From: Leptospira jelokensis
Lineage (GTDB): Bacteria; Spirochaetota; Leptospiria; Leptospirales; Leptospiraceae
Direction of reading: 5' to 3'
Length of the DNA: 64,000 nt
Assembly: GCF_004769635.1 (NCBI RefSeq)
Contig: NZ_RQGH01000007.1
Location: forward strand, 62,001-126,000
Shown here one piece after another: positions 26,547-36,941 of this stretch. The notes beneath the pieces are model-generated. The model was not told where the DNA came from and made no database searches. It saw only the letters and a list, made by a program, of their open reading frames with translations. The position numbers and the translations under genes are program-made. Position 1 is the first letter of the stretch, and the number at the start of each line of letters is the position of its first letter.

Positions 26547-27954
26547 ATCGACTTAGGTCTTTGTCTTCGATGATCCCTTTCAACTGGCTGGAAACATAAG
26601 TTTCATTGATCACCACATGTTTTTTGTCATCGGGAAGGTCTGGTGCATCAAAGCTAGTATCTTCCAATAATTTTTCCATGATGGTGTTGAGCCTTCTTGC
26701 CCCAATGTTTTCATTTTTTTCATTCATTTGAAAGGCAAGTTTTGCAATTTCAGCAATCCCATCTTCCGTGTATTCAATCTTCACACCTTCTGTGGCAAGA
26801 AGAGCTTCGTATTGTTTGGTGAGAGAAGATTTGGGAGTGGTTAAAATTTTAATAAAATCACTTTCGGTTAGAGTTTCCAATTCCACTCGGATGGGAAACC
26901 TTCCTTGTAATTCAGGAATCAAATCGGAAGGTTTTGTCATATGGAAGGCACCTGCCGCAATGAATAGGATGTGATCGGTTTTGATTGGACCGAGTTTTGT
27001 GTTCACGGTGGACCCTTCTACAATGGGAAGTAAATCACGTTGGACACCTTCTCTGGAAACATCTGCTCCCTGGCGCCCTTCCCTTCCCGCAATTTTATCA
27101 ATCTCGTCGAGAAAAATAATCCCCATCTCTTCCACTCGGCGCACGGCTTCCGATTGGATTTTATCCGAATCGATGAGTTTTTCTGCTTCTGATTCAAGTA
27201 AAATCTTTTGTGCATCCAAAACTTTTACCTTTCGTTTGCCGGATTTTTTTGGCATGAGATCCCCAAGAAGGTTTTGGATTTGGTTGTCCATCTCTTCCAT
27301 ATTCCCAGCACCAAACACTTGCAACATGGGCATTCCCGATTGAGCGGTTGGTTTAGGAATGTCGATTTCAATTTCTTGTTCGTTTAAAATCCCTTTTTTC
27401 AGTTTTTCTCTGAACTTTTCTCTGGATTCTTTGTAACTTTGGAATCTTTCTTTTTCTTCTGGATTCAAATCTTCTTCTTTTTTGTGGAAGATCGGAGGGA
27501 GGATGGTATCGAGAATGATTTCCTCCGCTCTTTCTTCTGCTTTGTCTCTCACTCTGTCCCGAAATTCCGATTTGACCATATTGAGAGCCCCCATTGCCAA
27601 ATCACGCACCATCGATTCGACATCACGACCAACGTAGCCAACCTCAGTGTATTTGGTTGCTTCCACCTTGATAAAGGGCGCGCCACATAACTTTGACAAA
27701 CGACGGGCAATTTCTGTTTTCCCTACTCCTGTTGGCCCAATCATGATAATGTTTTTAGGGTAAATTTCTTCTTTTAAGGAATCGTCTAGTTTCCTTCGTC
27801 TCGAACGATTGCGAAGTGCAACTGCCACTGCTCGTTTTGCTTTGGTTTGTCCAATGATATGTTCGTCCAATCGTTCCACAATTTGGCGTGGAGTGAGTTC
27901 TTCGTTTGTATTCCCTACACTTGCAATTTCTGCGAGTATTGTTTTCATTGTCAT
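26536..27954 (-). CDS. hslU: HslU (ClpY) AAA+ unfoldase
   Basis: 472 residues. The N-terminal [31 protein letters not shown], Walker [17 protein letters not shown] (73-80), the I-domain (about 110-240, charged), Walker [16 protein letters not shown], sensor-type region and the C-terminal tail SRFIL are characteristic. It unfolds substrates for HslV. One base separates the hslV stop from the ATG. The 3' end overlaps pabBC (convergent) by 11 bases. Confidence 0.98.
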   Translation of the reverse strand: MTMKTILAEIASVGNTNEELTPRQIVERLDEHIIGQTKAKRAVAVALRNRSRRRKLDDSLKEEIYPKNIIMIGPTGVGKTEIARRLSKLCGAPFIKVEATKYTEVGYVGRDVESMVRDLAMGALNMVKSEFRDRVRDKAEERAEEIILDTILPPIFHKKEEDLNPEEKERFQSYKESREKFREKLKKGILNEQEIEIDIPKPTAQSGMPMLQVFGAGNMEEMDNQIQNLLGDLMPKKSGKRKVKVLDAQKILLESEAEKLIDSDKIQSEAVRRVEEMGIIFLDEIDKIAGREGRQGADVSREGVQRDLLPIVEGSTVNTKLGPIKTDHILFIAAGAFHMTKPSDLIPELQGRFPIRVELETLTESDFIKILTTPKSSLTKQYEALLATEGVKIEYTEDGIAEIAKLAFQMNEKNENIGARRLNTIMEKLLEDTSFDAPDLPDDKKHVVINETYVSSQLKGIIEDKDLSRFIL

Positions 27955-27955
27955 A

Positions 27956-28489
27956 TTATAATTCCTCGATCACCAAATTATGGTTTGTATAGATACAAAT
28001 CTCAGCGGTAATCTTCATTGCCTTTGTGATAATTTCTTTTGGTTCTAAATCAGTATTTTCAACAAGTGCTCTTGCGGCACTGAGTGCAAAATTTCCACCG
28101 GATCCAATTGCAAGTACTCCATCATCCGGTGAGATCACATCTCCCGTTCCCGAAATGAGAAAGGATTCATTCGCATCACAAACAATGAGGAGAGCTTCGA
28201 GCCTACGTAACATACGGTCCATCCTCCATTCGCGTGCAAGTTCCACTGCCGCACGAGAAACAGAACCACCATGTTCGATTAATTTTTTTTCAAAGAGTTC
28301 AAAGAGTGTGAAGGCATCTGCTGCACTTCCTGCAAAACCAGCAATCACCTTACCATTGTAAAGGCGGCGTACTTTTTTGGCAGTATGTTTCATAACGGTA
28401 TTTCCCATTGAAACTTGGCCATCCCCTCCAACTGCGATTTTTCCGTTTTTACGAACAGAAAGGATGGTGGTTGCGTGAATTGTTTCCAT
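27956..28489 (-). CDS. hslV: HslV (ClpQ) proteasome-like peptidase
   Basis: 177 residues from ATG 28489, chosen because HslV must start a few residues before its catalytic Thr; [24 protein letters not shown] gives catalytic Thr7 after processing, like ClpQ of Bacillus. The upstream open frame is not needed. [13 protein letters not shown] and [17 protein letters not shown] are the classical signatures. It forms the HslVU ATP-dependent protease with the next gene. It lies 46 bases after the RsbW-like gene. Confidence 0.97.
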   Translation of the reverse strand: METIHATTILSVRKNGKIAVGGDGQVSMGNTVMKHTAKKVRRLYNGKVIAGFAGSAADAFTLFELFEKKLIEHGGSVSRAAVELAREWRMDRMLRRLEALLIVCDANESFLISGTGDVISPDDGVLAIGSGGNFALSAARALVENTDLEPKEIITKAMKITAEICIYTNHNLVIEEL

Positions 28490-28535
28490 AAGGATAAATT
28501 TCCAGAAGGGAAACCGTTGTCGAGAAAAATGGAGT

Positions 28536-28967
28536 TTACTTTCGTTTGATGAGGACCATCTGGTTTCCAATCTCAAAGGATTGGTCTAAAAAATAATAAT
28601 CGGTGAGTTCGCGGATCATAAACAGTCCAATCCCGTGTTCTCTGTAATCACTGACATCAAAACTACGGAGGTCTTTTGGTTCTACTTTGATTCCGTAATC
28701 TCGCAGTTTGATTTCCACTCGGTCTCGATCAAATTGGATTTCGATAAAAATAGGTTTGTTTGTGTTTCCTGAATAGGCATGGCGGATGATGTTGGTGATC
28801 GCTTCCCCTATCACCAATTTTAAATCCATGGAATCAAATAGAGAAAATCCATGTTCTAAACATAAATTAAAAAAGTAATTACGAGTGTGGGAAACGAAGC
28901 GAGGGTTGGAGGGAATTTGAATGCGGACTACTTTACCATAGTCCGCTTGTTTTGATGGGTTCGACAT
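28536..28967 (-). CDS. RsbW-like anti-sigma factor / serine kinase
   Basis: 143 residues forming a HATPase_c_2 domain: N-box [15 protein letters not shown] (52-66), D-box [10 protein letters not shown]-box [15 protein letters not shown]. The usual role in the family is to bind an alternative sigma factor and phosphorylate a STAS antagonist. A STAS protein with an intact DSSG lies at 3110-3445. The start overlaps the stop of the xer gene by one base (TAATG). Its place between a xer gene and hslVU is unusual. Confidence 0.9.
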   Translation of the reverse strand: MSNPSKQADYGKVVRIQIPSNPRFVSHTRNYFFNLCLEHGFSLFDSMDLKLVIGEAITNIIRHAYSGNTNKPIFIEIQFDRDRVEIKLRDYGIKVEPKDLRSFDVSDYREHGIGLFMIRELTDYYFLDQSFEIGNQMVLIKRK

Positions 28968-29875
28968 TATCCTCTCGGATGGAATTTCTTATGAACTTCC
29001 TTCAGAGTTTTATTTGCCATATGTGTATATATCTGTGTGGTAGAAATATCGATATGACCAAGTAGCTCTTGTACTGATTTGAGATCTGCATGGTTTTCGA
29101 GCAGGTGAGTTGCAAACGAGTGGCGGAGCGTATGTGGTGTTACTTTTTTCTTAATTTTCGTACGTTTGATGTAATGGTTCAAAAGTCTCCAAACCGACTT
29201 ACGGTTGATATACGATCCTTTTTTGGAAACAAATACAAAGTCACAGGTCCTTTTTTTCAGGATTTCTGTTCGGCTTTCTGTGAGGTAACGTTTTAAAATT
29301 TCCAAAGACTTTTCACCAAAAGGAACAAGGCGTTGCCTTCCACCTTTTCCTTCCACAGTGATGGTCATGTTTTCCATATCAATATCAGACATTTTTAAAT
29401 TACATGCTTCCGAGATCCGAAGTCCAGAAGAGTAAAGGAGTTCAAAGATACATTTGTCTCGAAGTTCATACAAATTATCTTCTTTGATATTACGAAATAA
29501 TTCTTCTATTTCTGTTTGTGTGAGGTAATCAGGGATTGTCCTTGCAACTTCAGGTGTTTCAATTTTTTCCGTTGGATTGGAATCGAGTCGTTTTTCGTCT
29601 CTTAGGTATTTGTAAAACTGACGGATTGCCACAACTTCTCTTGCGAGGGTTTTTGCAGAGATTTTACGTTCTCTTTCTTCTTCCAGAAAACGCATGATGT
29701 CGTTTGCTTTTACTTCTAAGAAGTTGATGTGTTCTTTTTCCAAGAAGATGGCGAACTTGTTCAGATCGTATCCGTAGGAATATATTGAATTATCGCTCAG
29801 TCCTTTTTCTACGGACAGGTATTCTTGGAATGTTTGTAAAAGCTGATTTTGAGAAACTGGCAATTTGGAACCCAT
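28967..29875 (-). CDS. XerC/XerD-type tyrosine recombinase
   Basis: 302 residues with an N-terminal SAM-like core-binding domain (about 9-95) and a catalytic domain containing the full R-K-H-R-H-Y set: SSGLRISEACNL, HTLRHSFATHLLE, LGHIDISTTQIYTH with the Tyr nucleophile. The length is that of chromosomal XerC/D, which resolve chromosome dimers at dif, rather than of an integrase. Whether it is XerC or XerD cannot be told. No attachment-site repeats were seen nearby. It is first in the xer-rsbW-hslV-hslU run and divergent from a TPR lipoprotein gene. Confidence 0.93.
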   Translation of the reverse strand: MGSKLPVSQNQLLQTFQEYLSVEKGLSDNSIYSYGYDLNKFAIFLEKEHINFLEVKANDIMRFLEEERERKISAKTLAREVVAIRQFYKYLRDEKRLDSNPTEKIETPEVARTIPDYLTQTEIEELFRNIKEDNLYELRDKCIFELLYSSGLRISEACNLKMSDIDMENMTITVEGKGGRQRLVPFGEKSLEILKRYLTESRTEILKKRTCDFVFVSKKGSYINRKSVWRLLNHYIKRTKIKKKVTPHTLRHSFATHLLENHADLKSVQELLGHIDISTTQIYTHMANKTLKEVHKKFHPRG

Positions 29876-29972
29876 CTTTACTCTCTTATGTTACTTAAAG
29901 AGTCGGACAAAAAGCTTAAAGAGACTTATTATTTTTTTTGCCACAAATGGCTATGTCAGGAAAAAAGGAGAT

Positions 29973-30494
29973 GTGTCTCATCGAATCACTCCCTTTTTTT
30001 TACTCATCCTTTCTCTTCTGTTAGTCGTTAATTGCGGCCGAAAAGAACGAACTCTTTTCGAAGAAGGGAAAAAATGGGAAATGGTAGGAGAAAAAACAAA
30101 AGCCCTATACTATTACGAACTTTCGCTCCGTGAAAATCCTGAATACGACCCCGTCCTCAAACGGATGGGACTCCTACTTGCGGACAGTGTGGAATCCATT
30201 GCCACCGCCATCTTTTATTTGGAAAAGTACCACAAACAAAAAAAAGATGACACGGAAGTACAAAGAGAACTCTTCCGCCTCTATCTTACCACAGGGTATG
30301 AAAAAGAAGCATTGGAAATTTTAGAAGAAATTCGTTTCCAGGGAAAAAAAGAAACCTTGGAATTTTTCGAAGCCAGTTATCTCTGTCTTACGAGAGGGGG
30401 GAAACAAAAAGAATACCTCCAAAGTTTAGAAAAAAGCCCACTTTCCGGGGACCCCTATTACGCCCCTTGGGTTCGGGCATGTGAAACAAAATAG
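29973..30494 (+). CDS. Small TPR lipoprotein
   Basis: About 173 residues from GTG 29973. The GTG is chosen because the resulting N-terminus MSHRITPFFLLILSLLLVVNC has a lipobox-like VVNC; AAGGAG lies only two bases upstream, so the start is tentative. The frame stays open upstream into the xer promoter region. Residues 35-160 contain about three TPR-like helical pairs (KTKALYYYELSLRENPEYDPVLKRMG is typical). Short and soluble, likely anchored to the inner leaflet of the outer membrane. Followed by trxB after 60 bases, so cotranscription is possible. Confidence 0.7.
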   Translation: MSHRITPFFLLILSLLLVVNCGRKERTLFEEGKKWEMVGEKTKALYYYELSLRENPEYDPVLKRMGLLLADSVESIATAIFYLEKYHKQKKDDTEVQRELFRLYLTTGYEKEALEILEEIRFQGKKETLEFFEASYLCLTRGGKQKEYLQSLEKSPLSGDPYYAPWVRACETK

Positions 30495-30554
30495 ACAAGA
30501 CTGCTTTAGACTGAGTCTAAGAAATAACGAACGAGAACCAAAATAGGAGAACGT

Positions 30555-31496
30555 ATGAACCACAAAGTTGTCATCATTGGATCAGGGCCTGCGGGTCACA
30601 CAGCCGCCATTTACGCGGCAAGAGCCAATTTAAACCCAGTGATGTATGAAGGATTTATGGCAGGTGGAGTTGCCGCAGGTGGACAACTCACAACCACAAC
30701 AGAAGTGGAAAATTTCCCTGGTTTCCCAGAAGGGATTGATGGAACGAAACTCACCCAACTCTTCCGAGAACAATCGGCAAAGTATGGAACCACCATCCAC
30801 ACCCAAACCATTACCAAAGTGGATTTATCAAAGCGACCGTTTACCATTTGGTCAGATGACGAAGAAATCAAAGCAGAATCCATCATCATTGCGACAGGTG
30901 CTACCGCCAAACGTATGTTTGTTAAGGGAGAAGATGTGTTTTGGCAACGTGGGATTTCTGCTTGTGCTGTTTGTGATGGAGCCCTCCCCATTTACCGAAA
31001 CAAAGCCCTTGCGGTTGTGGGTGGTGGTGACTCGGCTGTGGAAGAAGCAAACCACCTCACCAAATTTGCCTCCAAAGTGTATCTTGTGGTAAGGCGTGAC
31101 CAACTCCGTGCTTCCCAAATCATGCAAAAACGTGCGATGGAACACCCAAAAATTGAAATCCTATGGAACCAAACTGTGGTCGAAGCCAAAGGGGGCGCTG
31201 GTGGTCTTACATCCATTGTCTTAGAAAACACAAAAGACAAATCTCAGAAAGATTTAGAAGTGGGTGGACTCTTTTATGCGATTGGTCATGTTCCGAATAC
31301 GGAAATCTTCAAAGGCCAATTGGATTTAGATGAAACCGGTTACATCATCACAAAACCAGGAACCACACAAACCAATGTGGAAGGTGTGTTTGCGGCTGGT
31401 GATGTCCAGGACAAAGTGTACAGACAAGCCATCACGGCGGCAGGCAGTGGGTGTATGGCAGCACTCGAAGCAGAACGTTGGCTCGAAGGCCATTAG
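30555..31496 (+). CDS. trxB: Thioredoxin-disulfide reductase
   Basis: 313 residues with FAD-binding [18 protein letters not shown] at the N-terminus, the redox-active CAVCDG (near residue 137), an NADPH-binding [10 protein letters not shown] and the C-terminal [24 protein letters not shown]. It passes electrons from NADPH to thioredoxin. TATGA-type spacing with AGGAG upstream of the ATG. Followed by a strong terminator. Confidence 0.98.
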   Translation: MNHKVVIIGSGPAGHTAAIYAARANLNPVMYEGFMAGGVAAGGQLTTTTEVENFPGFPEGIDGTKLTQLFREQSAKYGTTIHTQTITKVDLSKRPFTIWSDDEEIKAESIIIATGATAKRMFVKGEDVFWQRGISACAVCDGALPIYRNKALAVVGGGDSAVEEANHLTKFASKVYLVVRRDQLRASQIMQKRAMEHPKIEILWNQTVVEAKGGAGGLTSIVLENTKDKSQKDLEVGGLFYAIGHVPNTEIFKGQLDLDETGYIITKPGTTQTNVEGVFAAGDVQDKVYRQAITAAGSGCMAALEAERWLEGH

Positions 31497-31526
31497 AAAA
31501 TAATTAGATATTTCAATTTTATTCAG

Positions 31527-31562
31527 AAACTGATTTGGAGGAGCACCACCAAATCGGTTTTT
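31527..31562 (+). terminator. Terminator of trxB
   Basis: A 12-bp stem (31527-31538 and 31549-31560, one G:T pair) with a 10-base loop followed by a T run. It sits between the convergent trxB and the gene at 31568. Confidence 0.85.
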
Positions 31563-31567
31563 GTCTT

Positions 31568-33304
31568 TCAATCTGAATACTGAACCGTTTCGCGGTTTTG
31601 GAAGATCACAGAATCACCGTTTGGTGCCACGTATTGTTTTTTGCCATTTTCCCATTCCACAATGGTAAAATTGGAACCCCTATAAACAATTTGATTCCCT
31701 GGGAAAACATTCGCCTCCCAACCTTCGCCATACCAACGGTAATTTCCCTTTTTCCAAAGGTAAAAATAAGAACGGCCTGGACCTAAAAAATCCCCTTCCC
31801 GTTTCCCCGAAAAATCCTCTACGTTTGCCGTGAAGATTTGCGATAAGTTTGGAATCTCATCATAGGATTTGACTTCCTTTGCGGACTCTTTCAAAGAAAA
31901 TCCCTTTTCCAAGAAGAGTTTGAAATCATTTGGAAATTTTGGTTCCATTTCCGTTATCCCCATAAGGGAGAGTGGTTTGGCATATTTTAAGAGTCCAATT
32001 TCATCTGTTTCAAATTTTTTGATGCTGTCCTTTAAAAGGACATCTGGATTTTTCCCAGTTACTTTTTGTAAGGCGAGAATGGAACCAAGTCCCAAACAAG
32101 TTTCCTTTTGGTAAGAGATAATTGATTCTTTCCCATATGCATCATGCAAATGTTTGACAAGTATGGCTCCAATCACATAAGGCAGATTGTCTTTGTATTT
32201 GGCATCTAAAAGTGATTTAAAACTTTTGGGAACTTTGTTTTCTCTGATTAATTTTTCCGTTTCAGAATAAATCCAAATTTTTTTGCGATCACTAAACTTA
32301 GATTCCATATAAGAAGCAAATCCCTCTTCAAACCATGGGTCGATGATTTCTTCTGTGGGAGATTTTCCTGTTTCCGCAATGGTCTTCAAACAAGAAACTT
32401 GTTCGATGTTCCTTGTGAGTTTTTGGACCACCATACTAAAGTTAACCCGACGAAGTGAATCAGCATCAAATTTTGCATTCCCTGTTTTTTCTGGCATCTG
32501 ATCGCCACAACATAAAATAAGAGCATCTTTTCCACCGAACCCCATTTCCCCTTCGTAAGCACCTGGCAAGTCGAAACCAAGATACTCTTTTGCGGATGAG
32601 TAGTCATCAAAAAGAAGCACAGGAACTTTTCCTCGGTTGGTGAAACCAAATTCAGATTGCAAGTATGTGATTAGTAAATTTGTTTTTCCTTCGGCGCCAA
32701 ACACTCGTAAAAACTCATTCCATTTATCAGATCCATAAAAAACGAGATTTTCAAATTCCAATTTTGGTTTTCCAAATTTGGTCTCATTGACGAGAAGGTA
32801 ATTTTGAAAATCGAGTGGTTTTTGAAAGGTGGTATCGTATTCTTTTCGATTGGCGATCCAATACTTTGTGATTTTGGTATTGTCTGGGTAGTTCCAAACA
32901 TGAGTCGGTGAACACCCGTTACAGTTAGGTGGTGCCGGTGCATACACAAAACCAATTCCTGTAGGGAAATCCAATTTAAAAATCCCAGTGGGCCATTCCG
33001 TAAATACACTTCCATCGGCACGTTTCCATTGGTAATGGTTTTTGGCCCATTGGTATACTTCTCCCCCATCAGGACCTGTATAATACCCGGGGGCAGCATC
33101 TAAAAAACCTAACTTTAGATCTTCTATTTTTGGTTCTTGGAGTTTTTCCGCTTGGAAAAATGAAGTGGGCGCTGTATCACCAAAATCAAAATACAAAACT
33201 TCAGCGCTACTCCCTCGTTTTAAAGGAACAAGTTTCCTTTCGGCATCAGAGTAAAGTAAGGTGGTCAGTAATAAGAATGATATGAGAACAAAGGAACGTT
33301 TCAT
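31568..33304 (-). CDS. Exported protein resembling an inactive gluzincin peptidase
   Basis: 578 residues from ATG 33304, chosen for the signal peptide MKRSFVLISFLLLTTLLYSDA; the frame stays open to 33331. No family name comes to mind. A central segment (about residues 150-400) resembles the peptidase-MA/gluzincin fold: PWFEEGFASYMESKF (about 320-334) matches the third zinc-ligand motif W-x-x-EG-x-A-x-Y-x-E. The HExxH helix that should precede it reads QKLTRNIEQ, so the catalytic Glu and zinc His pair are missing. The C-terminal 80 residues contain beta repeats (WYGEGWEANVFPGNQIVYRGS). It is monocistronic by appearance, 62 bases after ilvN. Confidence 0.6.
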   Translation of the reverse strand: MKRSFVLISFLLLTTLLYSDAERKLVPLKRGSSAEVLYFDFGDTAPTSFFQAEKLQEPKIEDLKLGFLDAAPGYYTGPDGGEVYQWAKNHYQWKRADGSVFTEWPTGIFKLDFPTGIGFVYAPAPPNCNGCSPTHVWNYPDNTKITKYWIANRKEYDTTFQKPLDFQNYLLVNETKFGKPKLEFENLVFYGSDKWNEFLRVFGAEGKTNLLITYLQSEFGFTNRGKVPVLLFDDYSSAKEYLGFDLPGAYEGEMGFGGKDALILCCGDQMPEKTGNAKFDADSLRRVNFSMVVQKLTRNIEQVSCLKTIAETGKSPTEEIIDPWFEEGFASYMESKFSDRKKIWIYSETEKLIRENKVPKSFKSLLDAKYKDNLPYVIGAILVKHLHDAYGKESIISYQKETCLGLGSILALQKVTGKNPDVLLKDSIKKFETDEIGLLKYAKPLSLMGITEMEPKFPNDFKLFLEKGFSLKESAKEVKSYDEIPNLSQIFTANVEDFSGKREGDFLGPGRSYFYLWKKGNYRWYGEGWEANVFPGNQIVYRGSNFTIVEWENGKKQYVAPNGDSVIFQNRETVQYSD

Positions 33305-33366
33305 GGGAACCAAACAGTGTTTTGTCCCCAAGTATCGTTTGTTTTTAGACCTCTGTCAAGAGGATT

Positions 33367-33855
33367 CTATACTACGTTTTGGTTGCGATAGGCGATGGCA
33401 ATTTGACCAGTGCGAGAGATCTCACGAATCCCAAATGGTTTCAAAACCGCGATGATATTTGTCACCTGACGGGAATTGCCTGAAAATTCAATGAGAAGGG
33501 AATCTTCCGTCATCTCTAAAATTTTCACATCAAATCCATTACAAATCGTGAGTGCTTCACTCCGATTGCTTTCTGATATGGAAAAAGAAACTAACACAAG
33601 TTCCCTTTGGACAGAACTTGCATAGGCCATATCTTGCACTCGGAGGACATCTGGCAGTTTGAGGAGTTGGTTTTTTACTTGTCCGACAACAAAATCATCC
33701 CCGTTAAGTACAATTGTCATGGAAGACACTTCCGGGTTGTCTGTGACACCCACGGCAATCGAATCAATGTTATAACCACGTCTTGTAAAGAGTCCTGAAA
33801 CATGGCTCATGACACCTGGATGGTTATTGACTAAAATACTCAGTGTATGTTTCAT
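33367..33855 (-). CDS. ilvN: Acetolactate synthase small (regulatory) subunit
   Basis: 162 residues, the standard length: ACT domain from residue 4 ([32 protein letters not shown]) binding valine for feedback inhibition, then the C-terminal domain ending [15 protein letters not shown]. Coupled to ilvB by a 4-nt ATGA overlap. Confidence 0.97.
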   Translation of the reverse strand: MKHTLSILVNNHPGVMSHVSGLFTRRGYNIDSIAVGVTDNPEVSSMTIVLNGDDFVVGQVKNQLLKLPDVLRVQDMAYASSVQRELVLVSFSISESNRSEALTICNGFDVKILEMTEDSLLIEFSGNSRQVTNIIAVLKPFGIREISRTGQIAIAYRNQNVV

Positions 33856-35558
33856 TTTTTCAATTTCCCCAAGTCTTTGAATTCGATGAGGTCTTGTTGG
33901 GATTTTCCAGCAGGGATCATAGGGAAAACTTTTTCTTCTGCAGGGATCATCACTTCAATGAGACAAGACCCACTATCTTTTAAGAAAAATTCGACACCTT
34001 TTTCGATCTCAGACTTTTTTTCAATCCGCATCGCTGGGATGTCATAAGACTCAGCTAGTTTCACAAAGTTTGGATTGTAAGTCCATTGTGACTCACTAAA
34101 CCTTTCTTCATAAAAGAGTTCCTGCCACTGGCGGACCATTCCTAGAAAGTTATTATTAAAAAGTAATATCTTCACACCTAACTTTGATTGCGCGATCGTT
34201 GCAAGTTCTTGGATACACATCTGGAAAGATCCGTCACCTGTCACACAAATCACAGTTTTATCTGGGTTTCCAAATTTTGCACCAATTGCTGCAGGGAGTC
34301 CATACCCCATCGTACCAAGTCCACCAGAAGTGAGCCAAGTGTTTGGTTTATCAAAAAGATAATACTGTGCCGCCCACATTTGGTGTTGGCCTACGTCAGT
34401 TGAAACAATGGCTTCCCCTTTGGTTTTCGTATATACCTTTTGTAAAAAGTCTTGGGGTTTGATTGTTTCACCACTGTTATCAAAATCAAGCGGGTGGTTT
34501 TTTTTGAGTGATTGGATATTTTGGATCCACTCGGCTCGGTCTCCCCCTTTCACAAAAGGAAGGATTTCCCGAATGGCATCTTTCAAATCCCCATGTAAGA
34601 TATGATCCACATTGATTCGTTTGTTAAATTCTGCTGCATCAATATCAATATGGGCACGAACCGCATTGGGAGCAAAGTCTTGGTATTTAGCGACACGGTC
34701 ATCAAACCTTGCACCTAAATTAAGGATATAATCACATTCTAACACGGCTTTGTTGGCATACGCTGTTCCATGCATTCCAAGCATTCCCACCGATAAGGAA
34801 TGGGTTCCTGGGAATGCACCAAGGCCCATTAACGTAGTGGTGACAGGAGCATTTGCTTTTTCGGCAAGTGCCTTAATTTCTGCTGAGGCAAAAGAGTTGA
34901 TGGCACCACCACCCACGTAGAGTAACGGGCGTTTGGCTTGGTTTAAAGCTTCTGCAAACTCTTGTGGGTCCCCTTTCACCTTTGGTCTTTCATAATGGTG
35001 AGGGGCAATCTTTAAGGAAGATGCTTTCCTAACCGTTGTTTTACCCAACTGGACATCCTTTGGAAAATCTAACAGAACCGGGCCAGGTCGACCACCCATG
35101 GCGATTTTGATGGCTTCTTCAAAGTGACGGGCGAGGTCGTCGGCTTTTTTGATGAGGGCATTGTATTTGGTAATGGGGATTGTGATCCCAAAGATATCGG
35201 CTTCCTGGAAGGCATCCGTGCCAATGGCATCGGTTGCCACTTGTCCTGTGATCGCAAGGATGGGAACCGAATCCATTTTGGCATCGGTAAGGCCCGTGAT
35301 GAGGTTTGTGGCACCAGGACCAGAGGTGGCAATGCAAACACCTAACTTCCCTGTGGAACGAGCATACCCTTCTGCCATATGGATGGCCCCTTGTTCGTGG
35401 CGGACAAGGATGTGTTTGATTTTTTTGCTATGATAGAGTTCGTCGTAGAATGGGAGAATGGCACCACCTGGGTATCCAAAGACAATTTCCACACCCGCTT
35501 CTTCCAATAATTCGACCATAAGCCGGCCGCCTGTAATCGCTTCGGTTGTAGATGTCAT
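33852..35558 (-). CDS. ilvB: Acetolactate synthase large (catalytic) subunit
   Basis: 568 residues, a ThDP enzyme that condenses pyruvate molecules to acetolactate (valine, leucine) or pyruvate with 2-oxobutyrate (isoleucine). Landmarks: the catalytic-Glu segment [18 protein letters not shown] (near 54), the FAD-region [21 protein letters not shown] and the ThDP/Mg motif [33 protein letters not shown] before the ATG is a strong ribosome binding site. No leader attenuator is apparent. Confidence 0.98.
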   Translation of the reverse strand: MTSTTEAITGGRLMVELLEEAGVEIVFGYPGGAILPFYDELYHSKKIKHILVRHEQGAIHMAEGYARSTGKLGVCIATSGPGATNLITGLTDAKMDSVPILAITGQVATDAIGTDAFQEADIFGITIPITKYNALIKKADDLARHFEEAIKIAMGGRPGPVLLDFPKDVQLGKTTVRKASSLKIAPHHYERPKVKGDPQEFAEALNQAKRPLLYVGGGAINSFASAEIKALAEKANAPVTTTLMGLGAFPGTHSLSVGMLGMHGTAYANKAVLECDYILNLGARFDDRVAKYQDFAPNAVRAHIDIDAAEFNKRINVDHILHGDLKDAIREILPFVKGGDRAEWIQNIQSLKKNHPLDFDNSGETIKPQDFLQKVYTKTKGEAIVSTDVGQHQMWAAQYYLFDKPNTWLTSGGLGTMGYGLPAAIGAKFGNPDKTVICVTGDGSFQMCIQELATIAQSKLGVKILLFNNNFLGMVRQWQELFYEERFSESQWTYNPNFVKLAESYDIPAMRIEKKSEIEKGVEFFLKDSGSCLIEVMIPAEEKVFPMIPAGKSQQDLIEFKDLGKLKK

Positions 35559-35582
35559 TCCTTTCCCCCCTCATTGTCATTT

Positions 35583-35606
35583 CTGCAAAAAAGAGCCTGT
35601 TGTCAA
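35583..35606 (-). promoter_or_regulatory. Possible ilvBN promoter
   Basis: On the minus strand a consensus TTGACA (35606-35601) is followed, after 16-18 bases, by a weak -10 (AGAAAT/GAAATG). It sits 43 bases upstream of the ilvB ATG. Only the -35 is convincing. Confidence 0.35.
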
Positions 35607-35658
35607 TGTTCTCACGTTTTTGAGTCGATTTTTACTGTCTAAAAAGGAATGCTGAAAA

Positions 35659-36777
35659 ATGGAACCTAATATGGAAAACGCCGAGATTGAAAAAACACAA
35701 GAAGATGAAAAATTCACAAAAATAAAAGCTCTTGCAAAAGAAGCCTATCGTTTTCTCGATCAAGGTCGCTTCAAAGAAGCAAAAGAAAGATTAGACATAT
35801 TACTTGATGAAGACCCTTCCAACACATATGGGCTTGTTGGCCTTGGAGATTATTATGCCAAAACCAAACAACCAGAACAAGCCATCCAATACTATCGAAA
35901 ATGTTTGAGTGGGGATTCCACAAATAAGTTTTCCCTGATGGGACTGATGAATGCATACCGCGACCTGAATAGTTTAAAACGCATCATAGAAGTAGCAGAA
36001 GAGTTCCATCACATAACCATTACAGACGCAAGTATCCTATCACGTGTGGCCGATGCACATAGAAAGTTAAAAAACTTCAAAGAATCTGAAGTGTATTATA
36101 TGGAAGCACTTCAAATCAATCCCAATGACCAATATGTGATTGTTGGACTTGGCCATTTATACTTTGCATGCCAACGGTATGCAGATGCAATTCTTTGGTG
36201 GGAAAAGTTACTTGGAAGCCAACCGAATAATATCAAAATCCTTACAGAGATTGGGAACAGCTACCGAAAAATCAAAGACTTCGACAAAGCAGTGCTCTAT
36301 TATGAAAGGGCTAAGGAACTCGACCCGAAAAACTTCTTTGCACTTTACGGACTTGCAGAATCCTACCGCGGGAAAAAGGATTTTAAAACTGCCATTACCT
36401 ATTGGGAAAAGATCCTCGAATCTGATCCAGAGAACAAACTCATTATCAACCGTTATGCGGATTCACTCAGAGGACTTGGAAATTATGATAAAGCACTTGA
36501 ATGTTTTAACAAAATTTTGGCAAGCGGCGATGATTACTTCGCACTACTTGGAAAGGCAGCCGCATTACGCCTGATTGGTGACCTAGAAAAAGCGGAAGAA
36601 ATCTATTTGGGACTTCTGAATAAATCTCCAAATGATCCAAGGCCAGCCCTTGAACTTTCGGACCTTTGGGACATTATGGGAAAAAAACCACAAGCCATCA
36701 AACTTCTCGAAGATTTAGCAAAGAAAAATCCATCCAATGAAGCGATTCGCGAAAGGATCGAATATTTAAAAGATTAA
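35659..36777 (+). CDS. Tetratricopeptide repeat protein
   Basis: 372 residues without signal peptide. From residue 20 to the end there are about ten consecutive TPR units with the usual W/L-G-Y/A-F/A-P pattern (for example [45 protein letters not shown]). It should be a cytoplasmic scaffold. The second Met (35671) is an alternative start; AAGGA is 12 bases upstream of the first. It is divergent from ilvB. Its stop codon shares bases with the stop of the MFS fragment on the other strand. Confidence 0.92.
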   Translation: MEPNMENAEIEKTQEDEKFTKIKALAKEAYRFLDQGRFKEAKERLDILLDEDPSNTYGLVGLGDYYAKTKQPEQAIQYYRKCLSGDSTNKFSLMGLMNAYRDLNSLKRIIEVAEEFHHITITDASILSRVADAHRKLKNFKESEVYYMEALQINPNDQYVIVGLGHLYFACQRYADAILWWEKLLGSQPNNIKILTEIGNSYRKIKDFDKAVLYYERAKELDPKNFFALYGLAESYRGKKDFKTAITYWEKILESDPENKLIINRYADSLRGLGNYDKALECFNKILASGDDYFALLGKAAALRLIGDLEKAEEIYLGLLNKSPNDPRPALELSDLWDIMGKKPQAIKLLEDLAKKNPSNEAIRERIEYLKD

Positions 36778-36941
36778 GGATTGATTCGATCCTTGATTGG
36801 AACGAATCTTAGATAAATCCATACCAAAAGAGCAAACACCCCTGTCACAAAAAATGTGGCAGCTGCTCCAAAGGTATACCAGATCCAACCAGCAATCAAA
36901 CTTGCCAAAAAACAAGCAAAACCAAAGCCCCTTACGGAGCG
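36774..36941 (-). pseudogene. 3' remnant of an MFS transporter gene
   Basis: Between the TPR stop and the P83/100 stop the minus strand encodes about 52 residues ending in TAA at 36776-36774: RSVRGFGFACFLASLIAGW, then IWYTFGAAATFFVTGV and a hydrophobic stretch with the tail [12 protein letters not shown]. This is the pattern of the last two membrane helices of a major facilitator transporter (RGFGxxxGSLLAGW is typical). Upstream, the same frame continues into the P83/100 gene, where it encodes no transporter-like sequence. The rest of the transporter is therefore missing. This is a decayed gene or deletion footprint; the high match to coding pattern argues that the loss is recent. There is no start codon of its own. 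Confidence 0.72.

Noticed and set aside
33350..33363. CCTCT/AGAGG hairpin between ilvN and the gene at 31568
   Set aside because: Short stem and no T run on either strand, so not a credible terminator.
34790..34800. Other 7/8 matches to GCCGATAA (for example in ilvB antisense, nadC antisense, 24218, 45892)
   Set aside because: They lie inside unrelated genes, lack a TAAA-like -35 at 15 bases that I could see, and such matches are common by chance in 64 kb.
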